Shown: positions 10,756 through 21,497, numbered from the stretch's first letter. The stretch is DNA of 64,000 nt from Actinophytocola xinjiangensis (GCF_001921215.1 NZ_MSIF01000019.1:1-64000); one strand, 5' to 3'. The notes: generated from the sequence alone by a model not told the origin. A program made the numbers and translations.

Positions 10756-10772
<17 letters not shown>
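10038..10772 (-). CDS. ABC-2 type transporter permease (DrrB-like)
   Basis: 244 aa from a TTG start. It is the membrane subunit of a two-component drug/polyketide exporter, partner of the upstream ATPase. Six hydrophobic segments are visible (near INTGVAVGLPTALLIIFG, MVVIIVAVLAL, AAVSALVLLMLVG, DFILSFLLGLSALMTLGLLL, ASFVIFIPTLFFAG and LLTMAAIVVIFGPIT), with the ABC-2 cytoplasmic loop REKGVLKRLSTTPVSP between the second and third. The TTG at 10772 has a GGGGAG Shine-Dalgarno five bases upstream, inside the 3' end of the ATPase gene, so the two genes overlap by 17 nt and are probably translationally coupled. The alternative ATG at 10754 has no ribosome site. Confidence 0.92.
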
Positions 10773-11688
<916 letters not shown>

Positions 11689-12166
11689 GTGGGACTCCCC
11701 GATGCTGTGACTGTTACTGAGTACCGCCGCCACAGTGATGTTTTCCCCAGTGGTGGAGGAGGAGGCTGGGGTGGGTCCCCGAGCCGACGTAAAAGTGATA
11801 TCAGAATAATAGCCATATGACGGCGGCTGAGGCAACTACCGTGAGTGAGCGAGTGGAGGGCCTTGGTAAAGGCAAAGTCAAGTGCGCGCAAGATGGCGAC
11901 GATCCGACGAAACGGGTCGGTGTGCTGTCGCGGAGTGGTCACACGATACCCGTTCGTGGTCGGGAGTCTTGCCAAGTGACCGTCGCCGTGACCCCGATGT
12001 GGTTAACTCCGTCCGCATCGGAGGTGGTCAGGCGTCGATTTTTCCGAGGTTGATGACTCGTCGTCATCGGCATGGTCGGTTGCGTGCCGCGAGCGGCACG
12101 GCCGTCCGCGCACGGCCTCGTCCGATTCCTACCGTTTACCAGGCTTTGAGCAACGCGGGAGCGCGC
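11689..12166. other. Divergent intergenic region, exporter operon / LAL2
   Basis: 478 nt with no convincing gene. It must hold the promoters of the minus-strand exporter operon and the plus-strand LAL2 gene. An AT-rich patch lies at 11790-11816 in otherwise GC-rich DNA. A 78-codon frame at 11817-12053 has no ribosome site or recognisable family and is not called. Confidence 0.6.
11806..11835 (-). promoter_or_regulatory. Candidate promoter of exporter operon
   Basis: On the minus strand TTGCCT (11835-11830) and TATTAT (11811-11806) are 18 nt apart, a fair match to a primary sigma factor promoter, in an AT-rich patch about 120 nt upstream of the ATPase start. No start-site data. Confidence 0.35.
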
Positions 12167-15067
12167 ATGAATCCGAGCGGCGGTGGTGTGGCGACAGTAG
12201 CGCCCGGCTGCCCCGATCGGACCAATCATACGGCTGATCAGGTGATGCCTACCGGTCGGCTGCCGGAGCGCCTCACGGTGCTGGACGCGGCGACACGTGC
12301 GGAAGCCGACGCGGTCTTGCGCACCGTCCACGACGGCGGCTCCCGAGCGCTGGTCGTGTCCGGTGCCCCCGGCACCGGGCGCACCACCATGCTCGCCGTG
12401 GTCGAGCACACCGCCCGGCAACTCGGCATGACCGTGGCGCACGCCCGCGCCATGCCCGGCGAATGGGGCATCGGTCTCGGCGTCGCGAGCAGGTTGTTCG
12501 ACGCGCTGCCCGGCCAGGCTCCCCCCGGCTGGCTGCCCGACCACTGGCACGAGCCGCCGGGGCTCGACCGGCTGGCGAAGCTGTGTTCCGCGTTCGCCGC
12601 CGCCGCCCGGCGCAACCCGCTGGCCCTGCTCGTCGACGACGTTCGATTCGCCGACCCGGCATCGGACACGCTGCTGCGCATGGTGCTGCGCAGGGTGCGT
12701 CACGCGCCGCTGGCACTGGTCGTGACCACCTCCGGCGCGTGGCCGTCCGTGCCGCCCGGCCTGCCGGACAACGATGACATCCCACCGGCCGAGGACATGA
12801 CGCTCCGCCTCGGGCCGCTGTCCGACGACCAGGTGCGCGAGGCATGCAGGCGCATCTGCGGCCGAGCCTCGGACGACGAGTTCACCTCCGGCGCGCTCGC
12901 GGCGTCCGGTGGGAACCCCCGCGTCCTCACCGGCGCGCTCACCGACTTCTCCCATGTCGGGCACCCGGTCGGCAGGCCAGGTCCCGCGTTCACCAGCCTG
13001 GTCACCGAGCACCGCCGCCGCCAGGTCGTCGCCGTGCTCGACTCGCTGTCGCGGGCCGCGGTCGAGGTGCTCCGGGTGCTCGCGGTCGCCGACGGCGACC
13101 TCGACTACGCCCCGCTGCGTGCGATGGCGGGCTCCGGAGACCTGCCAGGCGACGTGCTCACGGAACTGCGTGCCAGCGGCCTGGTGACCGGGTCCCGGCC
13201 CGTGCGCCCGGCCGATCCCGTCGTCCGCGAACGGGCGTTGGCCGGCATGCCCGTACCCGCCCGCCGTGTGCTGCACGCCGCTGTCGCCGCACTCGCCCAC
13301 CGGAGCGCCGCGCCGGACCGCGTCGTGTCCCGGATCCTGCTCGGCACCCACCACCCGCCCGGCGCGTGGTCGGTCGGCGCGCTGCGTCGTGCCGCCGCGA
13401 CCGCGCTGGACGCGGGCGACACCGAGGACGCCGCCGCGCTCGTCGAGTGCGCGCTCGGTGGTCACCTCACCGTCGACCAGCGTGCCGAGCTGCTGCTCGA
13501 GCGCGGCGCCGCGCTCGTCGCGGACCAGCCGGTGGCCTCGGACCGCGCGCTCGCACTCGTGGTGGCCGCGCCAGGTGACCATCCGGAGACCCGGATGCGC
13601 AGGCTCCGCGCGGTCGACCTGCTGATCACCAGGGGCGCCGCCACCGTGGCGCGGCGCGCGATCACCACCCGGCTGGCCGTGCTCGGCCAGGACGACTCCG
13701 CCGGGGCGATGGCCGAACGGCACTCGCTCGTCGCGCTGCACACCCTGGCCCGCGGCATGATGCACCCGCCGGTCGCCGAGACCCCCCTGCCCGTCCGAGG
13801 GCCCGAGTACAGCGACGACCCGGTGGCCGCCGGCGTCAACTCCCGCCTGCTCGCGGTCAGGGGCACCGACCGCGGCCGCGCCACCATGCTCGCGGCCAGG
13901 GCACTCGTGCCGGCCTTCGACGAGCAACCCCTCGGCCTGCCTCGGCTCGCCGCGGCCACCGCGCTGCTGCTCGCCGACGAGTTCGACGCCACCGACGTCG
14001 GGCTCAACACGCTGCTCGGCGACGCCCGGCGACGCGGGGCACGCGCGACCGCCGCCTGCGCCAGGCTCGGCCTCGGTATCCAGGCGGTGCACCAGGGACT
14101 GCTCGACGACGCGGAGGAACACCTCACCGAGGCACACGCCGAGCTGCCCCGGTCGTCGTGGCATCCGCTGATGCGTCCGGTCGTGGCCGCGCACCGGGTG
14201 GTGGTCGAGGTGCGCCGGGGTGACCTCGACGCCGCGGCGCGGATCCTGGCCGACGAGGGTGGCGCCGCGGCCGCGCCCGCCGACGGTCTGATCCGCGACG
14301 CGGAGCGCGGGTTCGCCCACGCCTACCTGCTCTTCGCCCGCGGCGCGTTCTCGCTGGCCGCCGACGACCCGGCCGAGGCGGAACGCGACCTGCGTGAGTG
14401 CGGCCGGCGGCTCGTCGCCCGGCGCTGGCACAACCCGCTGCTGATCCCGTGGCGGGCGTTGCTCGCCGCCGCGATGCACGCCAACGGCGGTGAGGAGGCC
14501 GAGATCCGCGAACTCGTGGCCGACGAACGGCGGATGGCGGCCGCGTGGGGCTCCCCGTGCGCGATCGGGTCGGCCGACCTCACGGCCGGAGTCATGCTCG
14601 GCGTGCTCGGTGACCCGGCCGCCCCCGGCCTGCTCGCCGACGCCGAACGGGTCCTGCGCGCGACCCCGATGCGCCTGCGGCACGCGGAGGCGCTCGCCGC
14701 GCTCGGCCGATCCCTGCTCGACGACGGCGTGGCCGAGGCCGGCGTCGAGCTGCTGACCGAGGCCTGCGGAATCGCCGAGGAGACCGGCGCCGCCCCGCTG
14801 CGCGTGCGGGTCGAGCGGGACCTGCGTGCCACCGCCGAACCCTCGGCTCGCCGTGCCGCCGCGTCCGGCGTGCTCGCGAACCTGACCGCGGCCGAGAGCC
14901 GGGTCGTCGAGTACGCCGTGGCCGGCCTGTCCAACCCGGAGATCGCCAGCGCGCTGTCGGTCAGCCGCCGCACGGTCGAGCTGCACCTGTCGCGGGCGTA
15001 CCGCAAGCTCGGGGTGTCCCGACGCGCGGAGCTGCCGGGCTTCGCCGTCGCCGGGACGACACGGTGA
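12167..15067 (+). CDS. LAL-type LuxR family regulator with altered P-loop (LAL2)
   Basis: 966 aa from ATG 12167, preceded by GGGAG; ATG 12245 is an alternative in-frame start. The architecture is LAL: N-terminal ATPase-like region, long helical repeat region, C-terminal LuxR HTH (LTAAESRVVEYAVAGLSNPE, RTVELHLSRAYRKLG). The Walker A reads GAPGTGRTT (about residues 65-73): the invariant Lys is Arg. Walker B is LALLVDDVRFADPA, with Arg-Phe where LALs usually have Gln-Trp. ATP binding may therefore be weak or lost (inference). Its TGA overlaps the GTG of the next LAL gene as GTGA, so LAL2 and LAL3 form a translationally coupled pair. Confidence 0.92.
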   Translation: MNPSGGGVATVAPGCPDRTNHTADQVMPTGRLPERLTVLDAATRAEADAVLRTVHDGGSRALVVSGAPGTGRTTMLAVVEHTARQLGMTVAHARAMPGEWGIGLGVASRLFDALPGQAPPGWLPDHWHEPPGLDRLAKLCSAFAAAARRNPLALLVDDVRFADPASDTLLRMVLRRVRHAPLALVVTTSGAWPSVPPGLPDNDDIPPAEDMTLRLGPLSDDQVREACRRICGRASDDEFTSGALAASGGNPRVLTGALTDFSHVGHPVGRPGPAFTSLVTEHRRRQVVAVLDSLSRAAVEVLRVLAVADGDLDYAPLRAMAGSGDLPGDVLTELRASGLVTGSRPVRPADPVVRERALAGMPVPARRVLHAAVAALAHRSAAPDRVVSRILLGTHHPPGAWSVGALRRAAATALDAGDTEDAAALVECALGGHLTVDQRAELLLERGAALVADQPVASDRALALVVAAPGDHPETRMRRLRAVDLLITRGAATVARRAITTRLAVLGQDDSAGAMAERHSLVALHTLARGMMHPPVAETPLPVRGPEYSDDPVAAGVNSRLLAVRGTDRGRATMLAARALVPAFDEQPLGLPRLAAATALLLADEFDATDVGLNTLLGDARRRGARATAACARLGLGIQAVHQGLLDDAEEHLTEAHAELPRSSWHPLMRPVVAAHRVVVEVRRGDLDAAARILADEGGAAAAPADGLIRDAERGFAHAYLLFARGAFSLAADDPAEAERDLRECGRRLVARRWHNPLLIPWRALLAAAMHANGGEEAEIRELVADERRMAAAWGSPCAIGSADLTAGVMLGVLGDPAAPGLLADAERVLRATPMRLRHAEALAALGRSLLDDGVAEAGVELLTEACGIAEETGAAPLRVRVERDLRATAEPSARRAAASGVLANLTAAESRVVEYAVAGLSNPEIASALSVSRRTVELHLSRAYRKLGVSRRAELPGFAVAGTTR

Positions 15068-17892
15068 ACGCCGTGCTCGCCGATCGCGAGATCGAGCTGA
15101 CCCTGCTCGACGACCTCGTGCGCACCGCCGACAACGGGGGCGGTGCGCTCGTCGTGGTCAGCGGACCCATCGGGGTCGGCAAGACCGCGTTGCTCGGCGC
15201 GGTGGCCGCACGGGCGGAAGCCGGCACCGCGGTGCTCGGCGCCACCGGCTCCACACTGGAACGGTTGTTCCCCCTCGGTGTCGTCCGCCAGCTGTGCGAG
15301 CCGGTGCTCGCCGAACTCGACGAGGACGCGCGCGCCAGGGTCGACGCCGGCCTCACCGAGTTCGCCAAACCGTTGTTCAGCGCCGAGAACTGCCTCGGCG
15401 TGCCGATCGACACCCGCGATCCGGCCATGCAGCAGGTGATGCACGGCGTGCGTCACGTGCTGACCGTGCACGGCGAGGCGCGTCCGGTGCTGCTGCTCGT
15501 CGACGACGTGCAGTGGGCCGACGCCGAGTCGTTGCGCTGCCTCGGTTATCTGGCCAACCGGCTCACCGGCACCGGCGTGGTGATGGTGGTGACCGTCCGC
15601 GAAGGCAGCCCGGACGGCGACAACCAGGGGGTGCGCGCGCTGCTCTCGTGCGCGAGCAGGCTCCTGCGCCTGGGGCCGCTGTCGGCCACCGGGGTGCGCG
15701 CGATCGTCCGCCAGCGGTTCGGCGAGTCGGGCTCGGACGGGTTCGTCCAGGCGTGCGGCGAGGTGTCGCGCGGCAACCCGATGGTGCTGCGGGCCGTACT
15801 CGACGAACTGGTCGCCGAGCAGGGGGAACCGGTCGACTCGGCCGTCGACTGGGTGCACGCGTGCCGGCCCGCGCTGTTGCGGGACCGGATGGCCGCACGG
15901 CTGCGGGCCCAGCCGGAGCCGGCCATGGTCCTGCTGCGCGCACTGTCCTGCCTGGGCCAGGCGGCCGACCAGGACACGCTCTCGCGACTCACCGGCCTCG
16001 ACGCCCTCGGCTACGCCGAGATCGTGCGATCCCTTACCGCGCAAGGTTTCCTGCTGCCCAAGGCGATGCCGGTGTTCGCCCACCCGGTTGTCCGCGAGGC
16101 GGTCGACCGGCTCACCTCGCCCGCACAGGCCGAACGACTGCACGTCAACGCGGCCTCGCTGCTGCACTCCGCGGGCAGGCCGGCGGAGGAGGTCGCCGCG
16201 CACCTGCTCGCGGTGCCATCGCCGCAGGCGATGTGGGCGGTCGACGTGCTGCGGGAAGCGGCGGAGTCGGCCGCGCGTCGCGGCGACGTCGAGGCGGCCG
16301 CCCGCCACCTGCGGCGTGCGTTGCTCGACACCGCGCCGGAGAGCGTCGACCGGGCCGACCTGTTGCTGGAGTTGGCGGCGGTGGAGCGGGTGGTCGACGC
16401 GCCCGCGGCCACCCGCCACGTGCTCGAGGCGGTGTCGCTGTCGGTCGGCGCCGCTGGCCAGGCCGCGGCCTTCGCGAGGCTCGCCCCCGCCTCGTTCGCC
16501 ATGAGCCCACCGACGGTGCTGAGCGCGCTGCGCCGGGTGGCCGACCAACTCGGCGCGCCATCGGAGTTGACCGGGTCGGAGCGGGAACTGGCTCTGCGGC
16601 TGGAAGCCAGGGCCATGATGGGCGACTGTTCCGGCGGCCCCCGGATCGAGGCCGCCGTGCGGCGGTTGCGCGAGGGCGACCACGACCGTCTGCTGGAGAC
16701 CCAGGGCGGCCGTGAGCTCCTCGCGGTCTCGTTGGAGCTCACGGCCGTCGCGGGCGCGATGTCGGCCAACGAGGTCGCCCGGCGCTGCCAGCAGGTCATG
16801 GATCGGGAGCCGGCGACGGCGGGGCAGCACGGCACCGGGCCGCTGCTGGTGTGCGCGCTGTCGCTGGCCGACAGGGCCGAGCAGGCAGGAACGTGGCTCG
16901 AGGACGCGTTGGCCAGCGCCGTGCGCCAACACGACCGGGTCGCGCAGGCGGTGGTCGAGGCCTGCCGCACCCTGGTGTTGGCCGGTATGGGTCGCGGAGA
17001 GGAACTGTCGGTGGCCGCCACGGGCCTGGCCGCGGTGGACGGCTGGTTCGACGCGGTCTCGGCCGCCGGCATGCTGCGTGTGCTCACCTCCCTGGAGCTG
17101 ACGGTGGGTCCCGGTTCGTTCGCCGTGAACCCGTTGGCGGCGCGGACCCTCGAACTGAGCGGGCACCGCACCGATCACCCGGCGATCTCGGCGATGCTGC
17201 GGATGGTGGCCGCGTCCCGGGTGCGCGGCGAGAACGACCGGCACGCGGTCGAACTGTTGCTGGACGCCGGTCGGCAGCTGGACCGCGCGGGCTGGCGCAA
17301 CCCCGCGCTCGTGCCGTGGCGCAGCTGCGCGGCACGGGAACTGCACCGGTTCGGCGACACCGACGACGCGGTGGAGCTGGCCGAGGCGGAGTACGAGCTC
17401 GCCGTGGCGTGGGGGAGCCCCGCCGCCATCGGCCACGCGCTCGTCGTGCGGGGCGCGTTGACCCCCGGCGAGGAGGGGATCCGCCTGCTGCGTACGGCGG
17501 TGGACGTGACCCAGGATTCGGAGAACACGTTGATCCGGGCCACCGCGCACCTCTCGCTCGGCGGAAGGCTGGCGGCCGACGGGGACGCCGAGGCCGAGCA
17601 GCACCTGCGCCGCGGTCGTGACCTCACCGACCGGACGACGGCGAGACGTCTGGTCGAACAGCCGGTGAACGGGTCCGGTGGTTCGGCCGGCCAGGTGGAA
17701 CCGGGGCGGCCACTCACCGTCACCGAGGAACGCGTGATGGCGATGGTCGTGGACGGGCTGACCAACCAGGCCATCGCCGACGAGCTCGGGGTGACCAGGC
17801 GCGCGGTGGAGAAGCATCTCACCAACGTGTACGCGAAGTTCGACGTCACGGGGCGTGCGGAGTTGAAGGGCGCGTTCGTGGTCAGCTCCTGA
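15064..17892 (+). CDS. LAL-type LuxR family regulator (LAL3)
   Basis: 942 aa, starting at a GTG that overlaps the stop of LAL2 by 4 nt. P-loop GPIGVGKTA (about 34-42) and Walker B VLLLVDDVQWADAES (about 144-158) are canonical. The C-terminal HTH (LTVTEERVMAMVVDGLTNQA, RAVEKHLTNVYAKF) is a complete LuxR DNA-binding domain. As an intact ATPase paired with the P-loop variant LAL2, the two may work together (inference). The middle part is Ala/Leu-rich helical repeat as in MalT-like proteins. No inducer-binding motif can be named. Confidence 0.93.
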   Translation: MNAVLADREIELTLLDDLVRTADNGGGALVVVSGPIGVGKTALLGAVAARAEAGTAVLGATGSTLERLFPLGVVRQLCEPVLAELDEDARARVDAGLTEFAKPLFSAENCLGVPIDTRDPAMQQVMHGVRHVLTVHGEARPVLLLVDDVQWADAESLRCLGYLANRLTGTGVVMVVTVREGSPDGDNQGVRALLSCASRLLRLGPLSATGVRAIVRQRFGESGSDGFVQACGEVSRGNPMVLRAVLDELVAEQGEPVDSAVDWVHACRPALLRDRMAARLRAQPEPAMVLLRALSCLGQAADQDTLSRLTGLDALGYAEIVRSLTAQGFLLPKAMPVFAHPVVREAVDRLTSPAQAERLHVNAASLLHSAGRPAEEVAAHLLAVPSPQAMWAVDVLREAAESAARRGDVEAAARHLRRALLDTAPESVDRADLLLELAAVERVVDAPAATRHVLEAVSLSVGAAGQAAAFARLAPASFAMSPPTVLSALRRVADQLGAPSELTGSERELALRLEARAMMGDCSGGPRIEAAVRRLREGDHDRLLETQGGRELLAVSLELTAVAGAMSANEVARRCQQVMDREPATAGQHGTGPLLVCALSLADRAEQAGTWLEDALASAVRQHDRVAQAVVEACRTLVLAGMGRGEELSVAATGLAAVDGWFDAVSAAGMLRVLTSLELTVGPGSFAVNPLAARTLELSGHRTDHPAISAMLRMVAASRVRGENDRHAVELLLDAGRQLDRAGWRNPALVPWRSCAARELHRFGDTDDAVELAEAEYELAVAWGSPAAIGHALVVRGALTPGEEGIRLLRTAVDVTQDSENTLIRATAHLSLGGRLAADGDAEAEQHLRRGRDLTDRTTARRLVEQPVNGSGGSAGQVEPGRPLTVTEERVMAMVVDGLTNQAIADELGVTRRAVEKHLTNVYAKFDVTGRAELKGAFVVSS

Positions 17893-18113
17893 ATGCCGCG
17901 CCCCGTTTCGGTGGATCTCCGGACAACGGTGGGGAAACGATTACTCCGCGATGACGGTGCGTGCCGGCGGCGTGGCGCGTCCTGGTGTGGCGAATGGACG
18001 CTGATCGTCCGGGTGGGATCGGGTTCGGCGTCAGCGATCCGACGACGGACCACCCATGTTAGTTTTCGTCGATCACGGACGATCAGCAACGAGTGGCCAG
18101 GGCGGAGGTCGCT

Positions 18114-21089
18114 GTGTTCGCGGAATCAATGGCGGAGGCCGTGGCGGACACGTCCGCCACCCGCCTGGTACGGGAGCGCGTCGAGGAGGCGGTCGCGTCC
18201 CGTGGCCGCGCCCTGATCCTGGTCCGTGGCGGCCTGGGCACCGGCAAGAGCACGGTGCTGAACTCGGCGTTGTCCACCCTGCGCGAGGACGGCGAGGGCG
18301 CGCCGACCGTCGTGCGGGTGCGGTGCGTCGAGGACTCGGCCAAGCAGCCGTTCTGGCTCGCCCGCGCCGTCGTCAAGGCGCTCGGCCTCACCGGGCCCGG
18401 CGCCCAGAACTCGCCGCTGCTCGACAGCGGGGGCAACACCATCCGGCCGGCGCTGTGGGCGGTCGCCGACCGCACCGGACGCCGGTTCAGTCGCGTGGGG
18501 CGAGGAACACAGGGCGACGCCAACTCGGAGCCGGTCACCGCGCGCATGCCGACCACCGAGTACACGGTCCTGTCCGGGCTGTCCAAACTGGCGGGCAACG
18601 TCATGGCGACCGGTCCGTTCGTGCTCGCCATCGACGACCTGCAGTGGTGCGACGAGCAGTCGCTGAGGTTGCTCGACTATCTCCTGCGCCGGGCCAGGAA
18701 CGAGCCGCTCATCGTGCTCGCCACCGTCCGCACCCCCGCGCCGGAGGCCGTGCTCGGGGTCGCGGGCGACCACCTCGGCGCGGACTACGGCACGATGGTC
18801 GCCCTCGGCCCGGTCGACCTCGACGGCATCCGTGCCATGGTCGCGATCGGCACCGGGTCCGAACCAGGGCCCGAGTTCGTCGAGGTGTGCAGGCTCATCA
18901 CCGGTGGTCACCGCAGCTCGCTCGGCCACCTGGTGGCCGCCGTGGTCGAGGCGGGACTCACCCCGGACGACGAGGCCGTCGGCAAGCTGCACCACGTCGC
19001 CATGGGCGTGATCGAGGAGTTCGTGGCGACGAGCTTCGCCGGCCAGCCGCAGCACGTCCACCACGTCGTGCGCGCGGTGGCCGTGCTCGCGAGCACCGAC
19101 ATCGACCTGGTCTGCGCCCTGTCCGGGGTGCCGGTGCGCGGTGTACGGGAGAGCCTGGAGTTCCTGCGAGACCACCACTTCCTCGACGAGAACGGCAGCG
19201 ACTTCCGGCACGAGCTCGTCCGCGCCGCACTGCTGCGGGCGGCACCGGACGACGAGGTCAGCTGGATGCGGGACCGGGCCGCGCGCCTGCTCAACGACGC
19301 GGGCGTGCCCGCCGAGGTCGTCGCGAGCCAACTGCTGCCCCTCGGTGTCGCGCCGGAACCGTGGATGCAGAACGTGCTGCGCGAGGCGGCACGGGACGCC
19401 AGCAGCCGAGGCGCGCCCAAGGTGGCGTTGCGGCACCTGAGTCCGCTGATCAACCAGAGCCCCGGCGACGTCGGGCTGCGCGAGCAGGTCGCGGGCATCC
19501 TCGTCAAGTTCAACCCCAAGGAGGCCGTCGACCACCTGCGGGCGGCGCTCGATCTCACCACCGACTTCCGGGCCCGCGCCGAACTCGCCATCGAGTTCGG
19601 CCACTGCCTGGTCGCCGTCCAGGACGCCGCCGCCGGCGTCGACCTGCTGCTGTCGGCCACCGACGAGCTGTACGAGGCCATCGCGGGCGAGGCCGACGCG
19701 CCCGCCGCCGAAGCATCGGAGCCCCTCGCCGGGGCGCCGGCCGCCTACGACAGCGAGCTGTGCAAGCGGCTGGAGGCGACCGTGATGTTCGTCGGTGCGA
19801 ACCACCGGTCCACATTGGCCACGGTGCGCGAGCGGCTGGCCACCGTGCCGGAACCGGGGGAGGACACCCCCGCCGACCGCTACCTGATGTCGATGTTCGC
19901 GCTCGAACGGACCATCGCGGGCAGCGAGCCGGAACGGGCCGTCGCCTTCGCCCGTGCCGCGCTGCCCCTTGAACCAGAGGTCTACGACACCCCGGCCACG
20001 ATGGCCGCGTCGTTCGTGTTCACCCTCGCCGACCAGTGCCCGCAGGCGCTCGCCGCGCTGGACGTGGTCGTCGCCAGCAACACGGCCGACGGCGCGTTGT
20101 GGTCGCTGTGCCGGTTGCTCGGCCAGCGCGCACAGGTCCGTCTCAGCGCCGGTGACCTCGCGGGCGCGGTCGCCGACGCCCGGTTGTCGATCGAGCTCGC
20201 CCAGGGGGAGAACTGGCCGGTCACCTCGATGGTGCCATCGTTGCTGGTGCTCGCGCAGGCGTTGATCCCACTGGGTGAACTCGACGAGGCGCGGACGGTG
20301 CTGGAGTCGGTCACCGGACCCGAGCTGGCGGACTCGCCGTTCGAGCTGCACAGCCGCACGCTCGTCGAGGCGAAGGTGCTGGCCGCGACCGGCGACCGGG
20401 GCGCGGCCGTCAAGCGGCTGCAGCAGTGCGGACGCGGCCTCGAACAGGACGGCGTCACCAACCCCCTTTTCCTGCCGTGGTGGGCGGAAGCCACGCTGCT
20501 GCTCGCCGAGCGCGGCCGCGCGCAGGTCGCGATGCCGCTGGTCGAGTGCGGCGAGGACCTGGTCTCACGCTGGGACGTGCCACGGGCGCGTGCCCTGTCG
20601 CGGACCGCCCGGGCCATGGTGTGCGACGGCACCGAGCGGATCGACCTGCTCAGCGACGCGGCCGCGGCCATGGAGTCCTCCGCCGCGCTGCTCGACCGGC
20701 AGCGTGTCGCGTACCTGCTCGGCCGCGAGCTGCTGCGGCGCGAGGACCTGAAGCCCGCCCGGGAGCATCTGCGCACGGCCGCCGAACTCGCCACCCTGTG
20801 TGGCGCGACCGCCGCCGCGGTCGAGTCCCGCGCCCTGCTGGTGTCCGCCGGCGGCCGGATGCGTCAGGTCACCGGCGCCCGCACCGACGTACTGACGCGT
20901 AGCGAGTTGCGGGTCAGCGAGCTGGCGGTCGGCGGCGCCTCGAACCGGGAGATCGCCGAGGAGCTGTTCGTGACCTCCCGCACCGTCGAGGTGCACCTGA
21001 CGAACGTCTACCGCAAGCTGGGCCTCGCCGGCCGCGCCGACCTGCCTGCCGCGATGCGCAAGCTCGGGGGTCCGTCTCCCCGCGACTGA
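18114..21089 (+). CDS. LAL-type LuxR family regulator (LAL4)
   Basis: 991 aa from GTG 18114, which has a perfect GGAGG five bases upstream; the longer in-frame GTG at 18093 lacks one. P-loop GGLGTGKST (about 38-46), Walker B FVLAIDDLQWCDEQS (about 171-185), long helical middle, and C-terminal LuxR HTH (LTRSELRVSELAVGGASNRE, RTVEVHLTNVYRKLG). It is the fourth LAL gene on this strand in 15 kb. The 221-nt gap after LAL3 suggests its own promoter, though none was found. Confidence 0.93.
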   Translation: MFAESMAEAVADTSATRLVRERVEEAVASRGRALILVRGGLGTGKSTVLNSALSTLREDGEGAPTVVRVRCVEDSAKQPFWLARAVVKALGLTGPGAQNSPLLDSGGNTIRPALWAVADRTGRRFSRVGRGTQGDANSEPVTARMPTTEYTVLSGLSKLAGNVMATGPFVLAIDDLQWCDEQSLRLLDYLLRRARNEPLIVLATVRTPAPEAVLGVAGDHLGADYGTMVALGPVDLDGIRAMVAIGTGSEPGPEFVEVCRLITGGHRSSLGHLVAAVVEAGLTPDDEAVGKLHHVAMGVIEEFVATSFAGQPQHVHHVVRAVAVLASTDIDLVCALSGVPVRGVRESLEFLRDHHFLDENGSDFRHELVRAALLRAAPDDEVSWMRDRAARLLNDAGVPAEVVASQLLPLGVAPEPWMQNVLREAARDASSRGAPKVALRHLSPLINQSPGDVGLREQVAGILVKFNPKEAVDHLRAALDLTTDFRARAELAIEFGHCLVAVQDAAAGVDLLLSATDELYEAIAGEADAPAAEASEPLAGAPAAYDSELCKRLEATVMFVGANHRSTLATVRERLATVPEPGEDTPADRYLMSMFALERTIAGSEPERAVAFARAALPLEPEVYDTPATMAASFVFTLADQCPQALAALDVVVASNTADGALWSLCRLLGQRAQVRLSAGDLAGAVADARLSIELAQGENWPVTSMVPSLLVLAQALIPLGELDEARTVLESVTGPELADSPFELHSRTLVEAKVLAATGDRGAAVKRLQQCGRGLEQDGVTNPLFLPWWAEATLLLAERGRAQVAMPLVECGEDLVSRWDVPRARALSRTARAMVCDGTERIDLLSDAAAAMESSAALLDRQRVAYLLGRELLRREDLKPAREHLRTAAELATLCGATAAAVESRALLVSAGGRMRQVTGARTDVLTRSELRVSELAVGGASNREIAEELFVTSRTVEVHLTNVYRKLGLAGRADLPAAMRKLGGPSPRD

Positions 21090-21181
21090 GAGTACTTGTG
21101 CTCCGTCGCGGTGTGTTGACACGTGCGTTCCAGAGCACAGAGGTGCATAGTTGTTGGTGGAACCATGCCCCTGTCGTCCCT

Positions 21182-21318
21182 TTCGGACCGAAGCACTGGT
21201 TCCGTACCCCGGGTTCGGAGGTTCGGTACGGTACGGTCCCATAATCTGGGGGTTTCCTTGGTACGGACCCCGGCGGGCCGGGGCACCCGCACCGAACACG
21301 GGGGGTTCGGGACCGAAC
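21182..21318. repeat. Clustered short inverted repeats (TTCGG/CCGAA and CCGTACC/GGTACGG)
   Basis: In 137 nt there are TTCGGaCCGAA (21182-21192), CCGTACC (21202-21208), two overlapping GGTACGG (21225-21236), another GGTACGG (21260-21266) and the perfect palindrome GTTCGGgaCCGAAC (21305-21318). They lie between LAL4 and the PAS-LuxR gene, just upstream of its candidate promoter. Such density suggests regulator binding sites; the binding protein is unknown. The rest of the 408-nt gap (21090-21497) shows no gene. Confidence 0.55.
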
Positions 21319-21364
21319 CTGCCAGCCGGGCACCCCAGGGTTTGCCGCGACCGTCCCGGTTTCG

Positions 21365-21394
21365 TTGACACGCTTCCGCGCCACTTCCTAGAGT
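21365..21394 (+). promoter_or_regulatory. Sigma-70-like promoter of PAS-LuxR gene
   Basis: TTGACA (21365-21370), an 18-nt spacer and TAGAGT (21389-21394) closely match actinomycete housekeeping promoters. Transcription would start near 21401, about 97 nt before the TTG start of the regulator. Confidence 0.65.
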
Positions 21395-21497
21395 CTCGCT
21401 CACAGCAACAGATGTCGTGGGGAACACATTTTTTGAATGTGGTCGGCTCGGTTGTTGAGGTTGGTTTCCCTAAAGGGCGGTAAAGGGGTCGATCTAG

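Noticed and set aside
11817-12053. 78-codon plus-strand frame before LAL2
   Set aside because: No ribosome-binding site, no recognisable domain, and it lies in promoter territory of two divergent genes.
14323-17817. Very long minus-strand open frame (1164 codons) opposite the LAL genes
   Set aside because: It is antisense to LAL2/LAL3, has no family motif and an Arg/Pro/His/Gly-rich composition typical of high-GC shadow frames. The same applies to 3535-6603 minus, 11939-14986 minus and 48518-51448 plus.
21116-21121. TTGACA as a second promoter upstream of the PAS-LuxR gene
   Set aside because: No -10-like hexamer at 16-19 nt; the nearest (CATAGT) is 24 nt away.
21468-21480. CCCTAAAGGG as a PimM-type operator
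   Set aside because: The known core is GGGA-WW-TCCC; here the arms are reversed in orientation and only 4 bp long.
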